Below, piece after piece: positions 1 to 10,247 of a stretch of 24,940 bases of DNA. The notes beneath the pieces were generated by a model. That model worked only from the letters and a program-made list of their open reading frames with translations. It was not told where the DNA came from and made no database searches. This DNA is from Rhodospirillaceae bacterium (GTDB lineage Bacteria; Pseudomonadota; Alphaproteobacteria; UBA11136): NCBI GenBank assembly GCA_002686135.1, contig NZAO01000027.1, forward strand, positions 8,784 to 33,723. The letters are read 5' to 3'. Both the position numbers and the translations under genes were made by a program. Position 1 is the first letter of the stretch. Each line of letters begins with the position of its first letter.

Positions 1-342
1 GCGCAGCCCGGTGAGGATCGCACGCTTCACGTCGGGGGAGGTGACGTGGCCGGCATCGTCGGCCCGCATGGCGAGCAGGTCCCACGGCACGGCGTGGCGC
101 TCCATCCACGCCACGGTCGTGTCGGCCAGTCTTGCCGGGCGGGCGGTCAGCAGCACGATGGTGCGGCCGTCACAGAACCGCTCGACCAGTCGGATGCCCT
201 CGGGGATCGGCGGATCGTCGACGGAGGCCTCGAAGAACGCCGCCCAGTCGCGCACCGGGCCGTCCAGGTGGTGCTGGCGGCCCGAGGCGTCCGAGAGCAC
301 CCCGTCGACGTCGACGATTACCACCGGGCCAGGGCCCGGCAC
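1..342 (-). CDS. HAD-superfamily phosphatase-like protein (3' end outside window)
   Basis: Partial gene: 114 codons are visible and it runs off the low-coordinate edge. From a GTG at 342 the protein shows the HAD nucleophile motif DVDGVLSD (Asp11, Asp13), motif II LTARP (Thr66) and a motif III lysine in PDVKR (Lys106), with MRADD just before it. This order and the MR.D signature resemble the phosphatase domain of polynucleotide kinase 3'-phosphatase-like proteins. The substrate cannot be told from the sequence. No signal peptide or membrane segment is visible, so it is probably cytoplasmic. The frame is open back to the acsA stop, and a second GTG at 324 is an equally possible start. It lies 33 bases after acsA on the same strand, so co-transcription with acsA is likely. 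The HAD call is firm; the subfamily is an inference. Confidence 0.75.
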   Translation of the reverse strand, partial: MPGPGPVVIVDVDGVLSDASGRQHHLDGPVRDWAAFFEASVDDPPIPEGIRLVERFCDGRTIVLLTARPARLADTTVAWMERHAVPWDLLAMRADDAGHVTSPDVKRAILTGLR

Positions 343-375
343 CCCGTCCCGGGCGATACGGACCCCGGAGACGGT

Positions 376-2370
<1,995 letters not shown>

Positions 2371-2377
2371 GACGCGA

Positions 2378-2389
2378 CCTTGTTCCTTC
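2378..2389 (-). promoter_or_regulatory. Ribosome binding site that fixes the acsA start
   Basis: Purine-rich GAAGGAACAAGG on the minus strand. Its last AAGG sits 7 bases before the ATG at 2370. The in-frame GTG at 2430 has no comparable site, so the shorter protein is chosen. Confidence 0.7.
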
Positions 2390-2411
2390 GTCTCGACGTT
2401 GCGACCCGTCG

Positions 2412-2440
2412 ACCCTAGCGAACGCGACACGACCCGTCAG
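2412..2440 (-). promoter_or_regulatory. Probable sigma-70-type promoter for acsA
   Basis: On the minus strand, CTGACG (-35 like, 2440-2435) is followed after exactly 17 bases by TAGGGT (-10 like, 2417-2412). The -35 box overlaps the midA stop codon. The predicted transcript would start near 2405 and have a leader of about 35 bases carrying the acsA ribosome binding site. This is a motif match only. In G+C-rich DNA such matches can occur by chance, but position and spacing are both right. Confidence 0.45.
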
Positions 2441-3465
2441 GAGGCGGTGGCCTCCACCGTCCACTCGAGTGCTGCGAACCCGCCGAGGCCCGTTTCGTCG
2501 AGGAGGGCCTCGGATTCGGTGATGCGGCTGCGGGCCCCCATGGCGGCCAGGTCGCCGGTGGCGGCGCCTTCCTGCCAGAGTCGGCGGCCCTCGTCGACGA
2601 GGTCGTCGATGCCGTTGGCCAGCAGGAATGCCACCTGTGTGGTGACGGTCGGTGTGCCTGGGAGCTGGTCGATGGCGACCTCCACGGTCACGTCCTGGCT
2701 GCCGGGGGCGTCGAGCGGGTGGCCGCCGCGCTCGTGGCCCCGGTAGGTGCGCAGCCACTCGCCCCACGGACGTTGGGCCAGGTCGGCCGTCGTCGAGGCG
2801 TAGTCGAACGCCAGCAGCACGCCCCGGTCGAGCAGGCCCAGGGCCCGGCCCACCCAGGCGGCGGCGTCATCCTGCAGCGGGATCCGGGCGCCGTCGACCG
2901 GGTCGGGCAGGCCGACCACGTCGACCGCCTCCCCCACCACCTCGACGAAGCCCTCATCTCCGACACCGACCCGGACCTCGTGCCAGGCGCCGTCGAACGC
3001 CGCGAGCATACGGAAGGCCAGGTTGTCGAGCAGTTCGTTGGCCACGACCACCCCCGTGACCGGACCGTCCGGCAGGTCGGAGAGTTGCTCGACACCAGAA
3101 GGAAGGCCCTCACGTAGGGCGTCGGACCGCTCGACAGCCATGTACCGGCCGTCGGCCAGACAGGCGGGGGCTGTGGCCAGCACCGAGCGGGCCAGCGTGC
3201 CCCGTCCCGCACCGGCCTCGACCACGGTGAAGTCGACCGGTCGGCCGAGCCGCTCCCAGACGCCGTCCATCCAGCGGGCCAGCACGGCACCGAACAGCGG
3301 CCCGACCTCGGGGCTCGTGATGAAGTCCCCCCGACGGCCGGCAGCACCACCCGATGCGTAGAAGCCTTCGGCAGGGTCGTAGAGGCAGGCGTCGACGTAC
3401 TCATCGAAGCACAGCGGACCCTGTCCGCGGACCAGCGCCGTCAGCCGGTCGACGGGACCGGCGAT
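2437..3465 (-). CDS. midA: MidA/NDUFAF7-family SAM-dependent methyltransferase, complex I assembly factor; start uncertain
   Basis: The family member NDUFAF7 dimethylates an arginine of the NuoD homologue NDUFS2 during complex I assembly. The core shows the SAM-binding motif VVEAGAGRGTLARS, then YMAVERS, and the family stretch VVVANELLDNLAFRML. The first ordinary start codon is a GTG at 3285 (282 residues), but clear family sequence continues upstream in frame: GPLCFDEYVDACLYDP, then GFYASGG, then RRGDFITSPEVGPLFGAVL. That N-terminal block forms part of the fold, so translation probably begins further up. No ATG, GTG or TTG exists between the block and the nearest upstream in-frame stop. Candidates are ATC at 3465, one base after the nuoN stop, or CTG at 3444 or 3435. 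The end given here assumes ATC (342 residues). Linkage directly behind nuoN supports the assembly role. Family call strong, start weak. Confidence 0.85.
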   Translation of the reverse strand: MAGPVDRLTALVRGQGPLCFDEYVDACLYDPAEGFYASGGAAGRRGDFITSPEVGPLFGAVLARWMDGVWERLGRPVDFTVVEAGAGRGTLARSVLATAPACLADGRYMAVERSDALREGLPSGVEQLSDLPDGPVTGVVVANELLDNLAFRMLAAFDGAWHEVRVGVGDEGFVEVVGEAVDVVGLPDPVDGARIPLQDDAAAWVGRALGLLDRGVLLAFDYASTTADLAQRPWGEWLRTYRGHERGGHPLDAPGSQDVTVEVAIDQLPGTPTVTTQVAFLLANGIDDLVDEGRRLWQEGAATGDLAAMGARSRITESEALLDETGLGGFAALEWTVEATAS

Positions 3466-3466
3466 G

Positions 3467-4975
3467 TCAGCCCCCGAGGGCCAGCAGGCTGACGTCGGTG
3501 AAGCGTGCCACCACCTGGGGCACGACCCCGAACAGCAGCGTCACGCCGCCGCAGATGACCAGCGCCGAGGTCAGCGACGGGGTGAACGGCACCGGGCGGT
3601 GGTCGCCCTCGGGCGCATCCTCGGCCCACATCTTCAGGAGCACGGCGGCGTAGTAGTACAGCGCGATCACGGCGTTGACGGCGGCGATCACCGCCAGGGC
3701 GTAGCCCCACGGCTCGCCGGCGGTCGCCAGCACCCGGAAGACCTCGAACTTGGCGAACCAGCCGCCCAGTGGCGGGATGCCGGCCAGCGACCCGAAGAAG
3801 ATCGTCATGGCTACCGTCATCGCCGGGGCGTAGTGGAAGGCGCCCGAGAACGACCCGATCTCGGTGGAACCGCTGCGGCGGGCCAGCGTGATGATGACGG
3901 CGAAGGCGCCCAGGTTCATGGCGGCGTAGACGGCCAGATAGGTGACCACCGCCGACAGGGCCTGGTCGCCGATTGCGCCGCTGTGCCCGGCCACCGCAAG
4001 CGGGGCGATGATGAAGCCGGTCTGGGCGATGCCCGAGTAGGCCATGAGCCGCACCAGGTCGGTCTGGCGCAGGGCGATCAGGTTGCCGACCGTCATGGAC
4101 ACGGCGGCGAGGATCCAGACCAGCGGCTCGAACACCTCGGGCCGCGCATAGAAGCCGACGTAGACGAGCTGCAGCAGGGCGACGAAGCCCGCGGCCTTCG
4201 AGGCGACCGCCAGGAACGCCGTGACCGGGGTGGGGGCACCCACGTAGACGTCGGGCGCCCAGGTGTGGAACGGCGCCGCCGAGACCTTGAAGGCGAACCC
4301 GGCCACGACGAACACGATGCCCATGGTGATGACCGCCACCGACGGTCCGGCGCCGACCAGGGCGTCGGCGATGTGCGACAGTTGCGTCGAGCCGGCCACG
4401 CCGAACAGCAGCGACATGCCGTAGAGCATCACTGCCGAGGCGAACACGCCCATCAGGTAGTACTTGAGCCCCGCCTCGTTGGAACGCAGGTCGCGCTTGC
4501 GCCACGCCACCATCAGGTAGGCCGGGATCGACAGCAGCTCGAGCGCCACGAAGATCGAGATGAGGTCGCGCGACGACGCCATCATCACCATGCCCATGAG
4601 CGATGCCAGCAGCAGGCCGTAGTACTCGTTCTCCCAGTAGTCGCCCTCGGCCACGTAGTTCGTGGACAGCAGGATCACGACGTAGCCGGCCAGCAGGAAG
4701 ATGGCCTTGGTGACGAGCGCGAAGTCGTCGACCACGTAGGCGCCGCCGAACATGGTGCGGTCGGCGCCGTCGAGGGCGAGCGTCAGGATCGGAATGAGCG
4801 TTGCCAGCACCCCGAGTCCGGCCAGCGCCGCCGTGTAGGGCCGGGCCCTTTCGAGGAAGACGATGTCGACCAAAGTGATCAGGACACCGACGCACAGCAG
4901 CGTGATCTCGGGCGCGAAGGCGTGCCAGTCGATCGGCGGGCGCTCGAACGCCAGGGTCAGCAGCTCGACGGACAC
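3467..4975 (-). CDS. nuoN: NADH-quinone oxidoreductase subunit N (set 2, 11-subunit complex)
   Basis: 502-residue antiporter-like membrane subunit, polytopic (about 14 helices expected), the one nearest the quinone module in the proton-pumping arm. Hallmarks: Glu146 in LELLSIPAYLM (TM5), Lys230 in FKVSAAPFHTWAPDVY (TM7), Lys260 on TM8 after GAPTPVTAFLA, and the TM12 lysine in GGWFAKFEVF. All expected charged pump residues are present, so it should be functional. The start is GTG at 4975, leaving 3 bases between it and the nuoM stop. The stop is followed after one base by the midA reading frame. It is the last nuo gene of the second operon. It differs clearly from the set 1 NuoN in sequence, for example by an extended hydrophilic stretch with WENEYYG near residue 115. 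Confidence 0.96.
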   Translation of the reverse strand: MSVELLTLAFERPPIDWHAFAPEITLLCVGVLITLVDIVFLERARPYTAALAGLGVLATLIPILTLALDGADRTMFGGAYVVDDFALVTKAIFLLAGYVVILLSTNYVAEGDYWENEYYGLLLASLMGMVMMASSRDLISIFVALELLSIPAYLMVAWRKRDLRSNEAGLKYYLMGVFASAVMLYGMSLLFGVAGSTQLSHIADALVGAGPSVAVITMGIVFVVAGFAFKVSAAPFHTWAPDVYVGAPTPVTAFLAVASKAAGFVALLQLVYVGFYARPEVFEPLVWILAAVSMTVGNLIALRQTDLVRLMAYSGIAQTGFIIAPLAVAGHSGAIGDQALSAVVTYLAVYAAMNLGAFAVIITLARRSGSTEIGSFSGAFHYAPAMTVAMTIFFGSLAGIPPLGGWFAKFEVFRVLATAGEPWGYALAVIAAVNAVIALYYYAAVLLKMWAEDAPEGDHRPVPFTPSLTSALVICGGVTLLFGVVPQVVARFTDVSLLALGG

Positions 4976-4978
4976 GGG

Positions 4979-6625
4979 TCAGCCCCCAACCGCCGCATGC
5001 TCGTCAACGCCATGTTCGTCGGCGACCGAGATCTCGTAGACGTCGGCACAACCCAGCGCCCTTGCCTGTTCGGCTGTCAGTTCCGAGGCTTCAACCTTGA
5101 GGCACTGGTGCAGCGAGGCATCGACGGCGCCATCGGAGAGCCGGAACACGAGGTTCGGGTAGACGCCGATGGCGACGATCAGGACGAGCATCGGCGCCCA
5201 TGCGATCCACTCTTCACGCGACGTGTCGGTGATGTGCGGATCGTTCGCGAACTCGTCCGGCGGCGTGCCGAAGGCGGCCCGTTGGAGCAGCCAGAGCAGG
5301 TAGCCGGCGGCCAGGACCGTGCCGACCGCTGCGATGACCATGAAGGTGCGGAAGGTCTCGACCGGCACGCCGTTGGCCGGGCTGTAGGCCGACAGGATCG
5401 CCGGGAACTCCCCCCAGAAGCCGGCCAGCCCCGGCAGGCCCAGCGACGCCATCGCACAGAGGCCGAAGATCCAGCCCATGCGGGGTGCCTGTACGAGCAG
5501 GCCGCCCAGGCTGCTGATCTCGAGAGTGTGGTAGCGCTCCTTCATCGAGCCGGCGAGGAAGAAGAGCATCCCGGTGATGAGGCCGTGGGCGACCATGCCC
5601 ATGACGGCGGCGTTGATGCCGAAGTCGGTGAGGGTGGCGATGCCGAGCATCACGAAGCCCATGTGGGCCACCGACGAGAAGGCGATGAGGCGCTTCATGT
5701 CGGTCTGGGCGAGGCAGCCGAGGGCACCGTAGATGATGCCGATGACCGCCAGCAGGCCGATCCAGGGGGCCCACTCGACAGCGGCCTCAGGGAGGATCGG
5801 GATGGCGATGCGGATGAAGCCGTAGGTGCCGAGCTTCAGGAGCACGGCCGCCAGGATCACCGAGCCGACCGTCGGGGCCTCGGTGTGGGCGTCGGGCAGC
5901 CAGGTGTGAAACGGAAACATCGGCACCTTGATGCCGAAGCCGAGGAACATGCCGCCGAAGATCCAGAGTTGGGCCGTGCGCGACACCCCGTGGGATGCCA
6001 CGGCGTCGGCCAGGTCGGTGAACACGAACGACTCGGCGCCCGTCAGGAAGAACAGGGCCAGGAAGCTCACCAGCATCAGCGCCGATCCGAACAGCGTGAA
6101 CAGGAAGAACTTGAGCGAGGCGTAGCGTCTGTTCGGGCCACCCCAGACGGCGATCATGAAGAACATCGGGAGCAGCACGACTTCGAAGAACACGAAGAAC
6201 AGGACCAGGTCCTGGGCGGCGAACGTGCCGACCATCCCGGTCTCGAGGATCAGGATCAGGATCAGGAACGCCTTGGGGTTGTGGGGCTCGGGGAAGTGGT
6301 TCCAGCTGTAGACGATGCACAACGGCACGATCAGCACGGTCAGCAGGATGAGCGGCAACGACATGCCGTCGATCCCCATCGAGTAGTGGCTCGAGATGAC
6401 GTCGATCCAGACCCTGTCGACGGCGAACTGCAGCCGGTCGGTGTGGCCGATGTCGAACTCGATGAGGAGCAGCACGGCGACCAGCGCCACCCACAACGAG
6501 GTGACGAGGGCGACCAGCTTGTGCCGGTCCTCCTGGTAGCGGGGGATGAGCAGCATGAGCGCCACACCCACCAGCGGTGAGAACGTTACGACCGTGAGGC
6601 CCCAACCGTCGAGCAGATTTTCCAT
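4979..6625 (-). CDS. nuoM: NADH-quinone oxidoreductase subunit M (set 2)
   Basis: 548-residue antiporter-like subunit of the membrane arm. Pump residues visible: Glu148 in FFEVVLLPMFF (TM5), Lys233 in GIKVPMFPFHTWLPDAHTEA (TM7), Lys264 in LLKLGTYGF (TM8) and Glu406 in GLAGFWGEF. A glutamate rather than lysine at that last position is typical of NuoM and separates it from NuoL and NuoN. The C-terminal 50 or so residues are hydrophilic and acidic (TAEQARALGCADVYE, then a His/Glu/Asp-containing tail), longer than in most NuoM. Start ATG at 6625, with a strong ribosome binding site, AGGAG, that overlaps the nuoL stop. It is the fourth of the H-N core genes in the family order L-M-N. Confidence 0.96.
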   Translation of the reverse strand: MENLLDGWGLTVVTFSPLVGVALMLLIPRYQEDRHKLVALVTSLWVALVAVLLLIEFDIGHTDRLQFAVDRVWIDVISSHYSMGIDGMSLPLILLTVLIVPLCIVYSWNHFPEPHNPKAFLILILILETGMVGTFAAQDLVLFFVFFEVVLLPMFFMIAVWGGPNRRYASLKFFLFTLFGSALMLVSFLALFFLTGAESFVFTDLADAVASHGVSRTAQLWIFGGMFLGFGIKVPMFPFHTWLPDAHTEAPTVGSVILAAVLLKLGTYGFIRIAIPILPEAAVEWAPWIGLLAVIGIIYGALGCLAQTDMKRLIAFSSVAHMGFVMLGIATLTDFGINAAVMGMVAHGLITGMLFFLAGSMKERYHTLEISSLGGLLVQAPRMGWIFGLCAMASLGLPGLAGFWGEFPAILSAYSPANGVPVETFRTFMVIAAVGTVLAAGYLLWLLQRAAFGTPPDEFANDPHITDTSREEWIAWAPMLVLIVAIGVYPNLVFRLSDGAVDASLHQCLKVEASELTAEQARALGCADVYEISVADEHGVDEHAAVGG

Positions 6626-6634
6626 GTCGGCCGT

Positions 6635-6639
6635 CTCCT
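6635..6639 (-). promoter_or_regulatory. Strong ribosome binding site of nuoM (set 2), overlapping the nuoL stop
   Basis: AGGAG on the minus strand, 9 bases before the ATG at 6625. The TAG stop of nuoL shares its first bases (TAGGAG). This is the clearest Shine-Dalgarno sequence in the block and supports coupled translation of nuoL and nuoM. Confidence 0.65.
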
Positions 6640-8896
6640 AGACGATGACGATGAGTATCCCGGCGAGGACCGTGGCAGCGGCGAAAAGGATCGCCGCATA
6701 GTCCTGGACCTTGCCGGTCTGGATTTTTCGGAGTTCTCCGCCCGCACCCGATGAGGCGCGACCCGAGGTATTGATGATGCCGTCGACGACCAACTGGTCG
6801 AAGCGGTGGTACACGAGGTTGCCCGCCTTGACGGCGTTCTCCCCGGCAGCATTGACGACGCCGTCGATGACGTCCTGGTCGACCTTGTAGGCGGCAGCGG
6901 CGACAGGCCCCTTGGTGCCGCCGGCGATGATGTCGGTGTAGAGGTGGTCCAGGTAGTACTTCTGGACGAGGAAGGTGTGGCCCATCTTCGCCAGCGGGTA
7001 TCTGCTGGTCAGGCCGTCCGGGAGTTCGGTGAGGCTCTCACCGGCGGCCTTCGAGGCTGCCTCGACCTTGACGAAGTAGTACCAGCCGGCCACGGCGATC
7101 CCGGACAGGACCACCAGCGTCGACGCGATCGCCAGCGACCAGCTGGGCGTGCCGTGCGAGATCGACGGGAAGTAGGCGGCGACCGGTTCGACGAAGTGGC
7201 CGAACCGCTCCTGGAGCGACCCGGGTACCAGCGGGAAGCCCTTCGGGAGGTTCAGGAGGCCGGCCACGATGGCGAGTCCGGCGAGGATCCAGAGCGGAAC
7301 GACGATGCGTGGGCCCGACTCGTGGGGGGTGCCGTGGCCGCGGAACTCGCCGAAGAAGGTGAGGTAGATGCAGCGGGTCATATAGGCGGCGGTCAACGCG
7401 GCGGTGGTGACTCCCATGACCAGCATGAACGTGTAGGCGCCGTTGCCGCCGGTGCCGCCGAACAGGCCCCAGCCGCCGGTGCCTACGAGGATCTCGTCCT
7501 TGGACCAGAAGCCGGCCAACGGCGGCAGCCCGGCGAGGGCGATCGATCCGATGACGAACGTCCGGTAGGTGTGCGGCATGTGCTTTCGGAGGCCGCCCAT
7601 GTCTGACTTCATGTCGAACGAGTGCACGGCGTGTGCGGCCGCCCCCGACCCGAGGAACAGGCAGGCCTTGAAGAAGGCGTGCGTGAACAGGTGGAACAGG
7701 GCCGCCGTCCAGGCACCGACGCCGAGGGCCATGACCATGTATCCCAGCTGTGAGATGGTCGAGTAGGCGAGCACCTTCTTGATGTCGCGCTGTACGAACG
7801 CAAGGCAGGCGCCGACCAGGGTCGTGAGCCCGCCGATGAGGGCCATGAGGTTGATCGAGCTGCCGCCGATCGAGAAGCCCTCGAAGAACACGCCGTACAT
7901 GCGGGCGATCATGAACACGCCGGCGACGACCATGGTGGCGGCATGGATGAGCGCCGAGACCGGTGTGGGTCCGGCCATGGCGTCCGGCAGCCAGGTGTGC
8001 AGGAGGAACTGGCCTGACTTCGACATGACGGCGGCCATCAGGCAGCAGGACGCCACCAGCAGCGCCGTGTGCGAGAGCCGGCCGGCGCCCGCCAGGGCAT
8101 TCGTCTCGGCGATCGAGAACGAACCGAACTGACCGGGTAGTGCCGAGCCGACGGTGAAGAACAGGATCGTGACACCGACGATGAGGCCCATGTCGCCGAC
8201 CCGGTTGGTGAGGAACGCCTTGAGCGCTGCGTCGCTGTTGGGTTTCTCCTCCCACCAGTGGCCGATCAGCACGAAGGAGCAGACGCCGACCAACTCCCAC
8301 GAAACCAGGAGCTGCAGCGTGTTCTCGGAGACGACGAGCAGCAGCATCGAGGCGGTGAAGAGCGACAGGAAGGCGAAGAAGTGCGTGTAGCGCTGGTCGC
8401 CGGCGACGTATTCGGTGGAATACACGTGCACCAGCAACGAGACGAGGGTGACGACCACCAGCATCATCACGGCGGGCCCGTCGACGAGGGTGCCGGCGGT
8501 GAACGTGACGTCGTTGAGCTCGAACCAGGTGACGGTGTTGTGAACGGCCAGGGAGGGATGGCCGGCGGCGTGGCCCTCGGTGGCGTGGCCCTCGGCGGCG
8601 TGGCCCTCGGCGGCGGCGACGGCCCGATGAACCTCCTCGCCCTCGAAGTTGTCGCGGTGGTCGATCCACGCGGCGGCGGTCAGCAGCGACAGCACGAAGG
8701 CGATGCCGACGAGGGCGATGCCGAGTTCGGAGCCGCCCCTCGGCATCCGCTTGCCGAAGAACAGGATCCCGAGGAACGACAGCGCCGGCAGCGCCGGGAT
8801 CAGCCAGGCGTTGCGCAGCAGCCAACTCCCGCCCTCGGTGATCCCGAGGGACAGGCCGGATGCCGTCGTGGCGGCCAGGGTGAGCAGATCGGTCAC
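6638..8896 (-). CDS. nuoL: NADH-quinone oxidoreductase subunit L (set 2)
   Basis: 752-residue distal antiporter-like subunit with the long C-terminal lateral helix and last membrane helix typical of NuoL. Pump residues: Glu201 in SWELVGVCSF (TM5), Lys293 in MSKSGQFLLHTWLPDAMAGP (TM7), His318 on TM8, Lys410 in HAFFKACLFLGSG and Lys466 in FWSKDEIL (TM12). The TM13-TM14 loop is short here (GEFRGHGTPHESG), in contrast to set 1. A histidine-rich EGHA repeat at residues 97-113 lies in the hydrophilic loop between the second and third membrane helices. The GTG start at 8896 is one base after the nuoK stop. The first ~20 residues form an extra hydrophilic-to-hydrophobic leader before the usual NuoL N-terminus (AWLIPALPAL). 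Confidence 0.96.
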   Translation of the reverse strand: MTDLLTLAATTASGLSLGITEGGSWLLRNAWLIPALPALSFLGILFFGKRMPRGGSELGIALVGIAFVLSLLTAAAWIDHRDNFEGEEVHRAVAAAEGHAAEGHATEGHAAGHPSLAVHNTVTWFELNDVTFTAGTLVDGPAVMMLVVVTLVSLLVHVYSTEYVAGDQRYTHFFAFLSLFTASMLLLVVSENTLQLLVSWELVGVCSFVLIGHWWEEKPNSDAALKAFLTNRVGDMGLIVGVTILFFTVGSALPGQFGSFSIAETNALAGAGRLSHTALLVASCCLMAAVMSKSGQFLLHTWLPDAMAGPTPVSALIHAATMVVAGVFMIARMYGVFFEGFSIGGSSINLMALIGGLTTLVGACLAFVQRDIKKVLAYSTISQLGYMVMALGVGAWTAALFHLFTHAFFKACLFLGSGAAAHAVHSFDMKSDMGGLRKHMPHTYRTFVIGSIALAGLPPLAGFWSKDEILVGTGGWGLFGGTGGNGAYTFMLVMGVTTAALTAAYMTRCIYLTFFGEFRGHGTPHESGPRIVVPLWILAGLAIVAGLLNLPKGFPLVPGSLQERFGHFVEPVAAYFPSISHGTPSWSLAIASTLVVLSGIAVAGWYYFVKVEAASKAAGESLTELPDGLTSRYPLAKMGHTFLVQKYYLDHLYTDIIAGGTKGPVAAAAYKVDQDVIDGVVNAAGENAVKAGNLVYHRFDQLVVDGIINTSGRASSGAGGELRKIQTGKVQDYAAILFAAATVLAGILIVIV
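8568..8612 (-). repeat. Three tandem 15-bp repeats inside nuoL (set 2), encoding His-containing pentapeptides
   Basis: Plus-strand unit GCGTGGCCCTCGG(C/T)G occurs three times head to tail with one base difference. In the nuoL frame this gives the series AEGHA-AEGHA-TEGHA, with a further related AGH, at residues 96-113. The unit is a multiple of three, so copy-number change would not break the frame. Confidence 0.9.
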
Positions 8897-8897
8897 G

Positions 8898-9197
8898 TCA
8901 GCCCCTCAACTGGTCGATGCCGGCGAGGTCGATGCTGCGGCGGTTCCGGTACAGCAGCAGCACCATGGCCAGCCCCACACCGACCTCGGCGGCGGCCACG
9001 GCGATGATGAACAGGGCGAAGATCTCGCCGCCGACGGTCGCGCGGACCGCCGAGAAGGCAACCAGGTTGATGTTGACGGCGTTGAGGATCAGTTCGATCG
9101 ACATGAGGACGAGCACGCCGTTGCGTCGGGCCAGCACGCCGTAGACGCCGATGGCGAACAGGGCGGCGGCGAGGAGGAGGAACTGGTTGAGCAGCAT
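8898..9197 (-). CDS. nuoK: NADH-quinone oxidoreductase subunit K (set 2)
   Basis: 99 residues, the normal length. Three membrane helices. It carries the two conserved membrane glutamates of NuoK, Glu35 in [15 protein letters not shown] and Glu71 in [12 protein letters not shown], which sit in the half-channel line of the membrane arm. The ATG at 9197 is one base after the nuoJ stop, and [14 protein letters not shown] is a standard NuoK N-terminus. The longer open frame upstream is only the overlap with nuoJ in another frame and is not used. The gene stops one base before the nuoL GTG. Confidence 0.96.
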   Translation of the reverse strand: MLLNQFLLLAAALFAIGVYGVLARRNGVLVLMSIELILNAVNINLVAFSAVRATVGGEIFALFIIAVAAAEVGVGLAMVLLLYRNRRSIDLAGIDQLRG

Positions 9198-9198
9198 C

Positions 9199-9744
9199 TC
9201 AGTCCTTCCTCGCCACGACGATCGCCCCGATGAGGGCGGCCAGCAGCAGGACGGACACGGCCTCGAACGGGACGATGTACTGGCTGAAGATCGTGTCACC
9301 GATCTCGGCGGTGAGGCTCGGGGCGGCACGGTTCACGGCGGCGTCGCCGAACGAGTCGAGCACTGCACCGCCGGTGACGACCAGTACCAGAACGCCGACC
9401 AGCACGGCCATGCGGCGCTTTTCGGTGTCGGCCTCCTCGTCCTCACCCAGGGCGCCCCGGGTGAGCATGATGCCGAACAGGAACAGCACGACGATCGCCC
9501 CGATGTAGACGAGGACCTGCGTGACGCCGACAAACTCGGCGCCCAGCAGGATGAAGATCCCGGACACGCCGGCCAGCACGATCACGAGGTAGAGCGCAGC
9601 GTGGACCACGTTGCTGGTGGTGACCATGCGCAGGGCCGCCACGATCATCACCAGGGCCAGGATCCCGAACGCGATGTTCTGGGCGACGACGGTGTCGCCG
9701 CTCATCAGCGAATCGAAGCCCTGGAGGGCGGCCAGCACGGTCAC
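9199..9744 (-). CDS. nuoJ: NADH-quinone oxidoreductase subunit J (set 2)
   Basis: 181 residues, five membrane helices expected. The core stretch VVHAALYLV and the TM3 segment [20 protein letters not shown] are the NuoJ signature. Tyr80 is the conserved tyrosine beside the pi-bulge helix that changes shape during turnover in structurally studied complex I. The GTG at 9744 overlaps the nuoI stop (GTGA) and has AAGG 7 bases before it, so I prefer it to an ATG at 9705 that lacks a ribosome binding site. The extra 13 residues are not conserved, so the shorter protein (168 residues) cannot be excluded. Confidence 0.93.
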   Translation of the reverse strand: MTVLAALQGFDSLMSGDTVVAQNIAFGILALVMIVAALRMVTTSNVVHAALYLVIVLAGVSGIFILLGAEFVGVTQVLVYIGAIVVLFLFGIMLTRGALGEDEEADTEKRRMAVLVGVLVLVVTGGAVLDSFGDAAVNRAAPSLTAEIGDTIFSQYIVPFEAVSVLLLAALIGAIVVARKD

Positions 9745-10247
9745 CGGGGCACCTTGGCCTTCTTGGCCTCGCTGCCGGCCTCGTACTCCGTGAAGTCGGG
9801 AACCGTCTCCATCCACTTGCCCAGGAGGGTCTTGTCGTGGAGCAGGTCGGCGATCCTGGGCTCGGAGTACTCGAACTCCGGTGTCCAGAACAGGGCCTCG
9901 AACGGGCACACCTCGACGCAGATGCCGCAGTACATGCACAGCGCATAGTCGATGTCGAAGCGGTCGAGGGCGTTCTTCTTGCGGGGCTTGCCGCCGGGAC
10001 GCCGCGGTGGTGCCAGGTACTTGTGGCCCTCGATGTAGATGCACCAGTCGGGGCACTCCCTGGCGCACAGCATGCACGACGTGCAGTTCTCCTCGTGCAG
10101 GGCGATGACGCCACGCGCCCGGGTCACGGGCGCCTCCTTGACCTTCGGGTACTGGACGGTGTGGGAGCCCCTGGTGAGCGTGCGCACCATGGTCTTCATC
10201 GTGACGCCGAGGCCCTTGATGAGGCCGGGAAGCCCGGGAGCGGGCAT
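9741..10247 (-). CDS. nuoI: NADH-quinone oxidoreductase subunit I, 2x[4Fe-4S] (set 2)
   Basis: 168 residues. Carries the two [4Fe-4S] clusters N6a and N6b that pass electrons to the terminal cluster in NuoB. The ligand sets are Cys55-58-61-65 ([12 protein letters not shown]) and Cys104-107-110-114 ([12 protein letters not shown]). Between them is a basic loop rich in Arg, Lys and Pro (residues 76-92), and after them a tail of about 50 residues that ends in a lysine-rich stretch. In an 11-subunit enzyme NuoI is the most exposed cluster carrier and a plausible docking point for the unknown electron donor (inference). The ATG at 10247 overlaps the nuoH stop by one base (TGATG). Confidence 0.96.
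   Translation of the reverse strand: MPAPGLPGLIKGLGVTMKTMVRTLTRGSHTVQYPKVKEAPVTRARGVIALHEENCTSCMLCARECPDWCIYIEGHKYLAPPRRPGGKPRKKNALDRFDIDYALCMYCGICVEVCPFEALFWTPEFEYSEPRIADLLHDKTLLGKWMETVPDFTEYEAGSEAKKAKVPR

Noticed and set aside
3464..6580. A 1038-codon open frame on the plus strand, hydrophilic and rich in Gly, Asp, Glu, His, Gln and Arg
   Set aside because: It lies antisense to nuoN and nuoM, which show full family motifs. Long antisense open frames are expected in G+C-rich DNA, and its composition is that of a shadow frame.
8568..8612. Tandem 15-bp repeats considered as a CRISPR-like or regulatory array
   Set aside because: The units are contiguous without spacers, lie inside nuoL, and are in-frame protein repeats.
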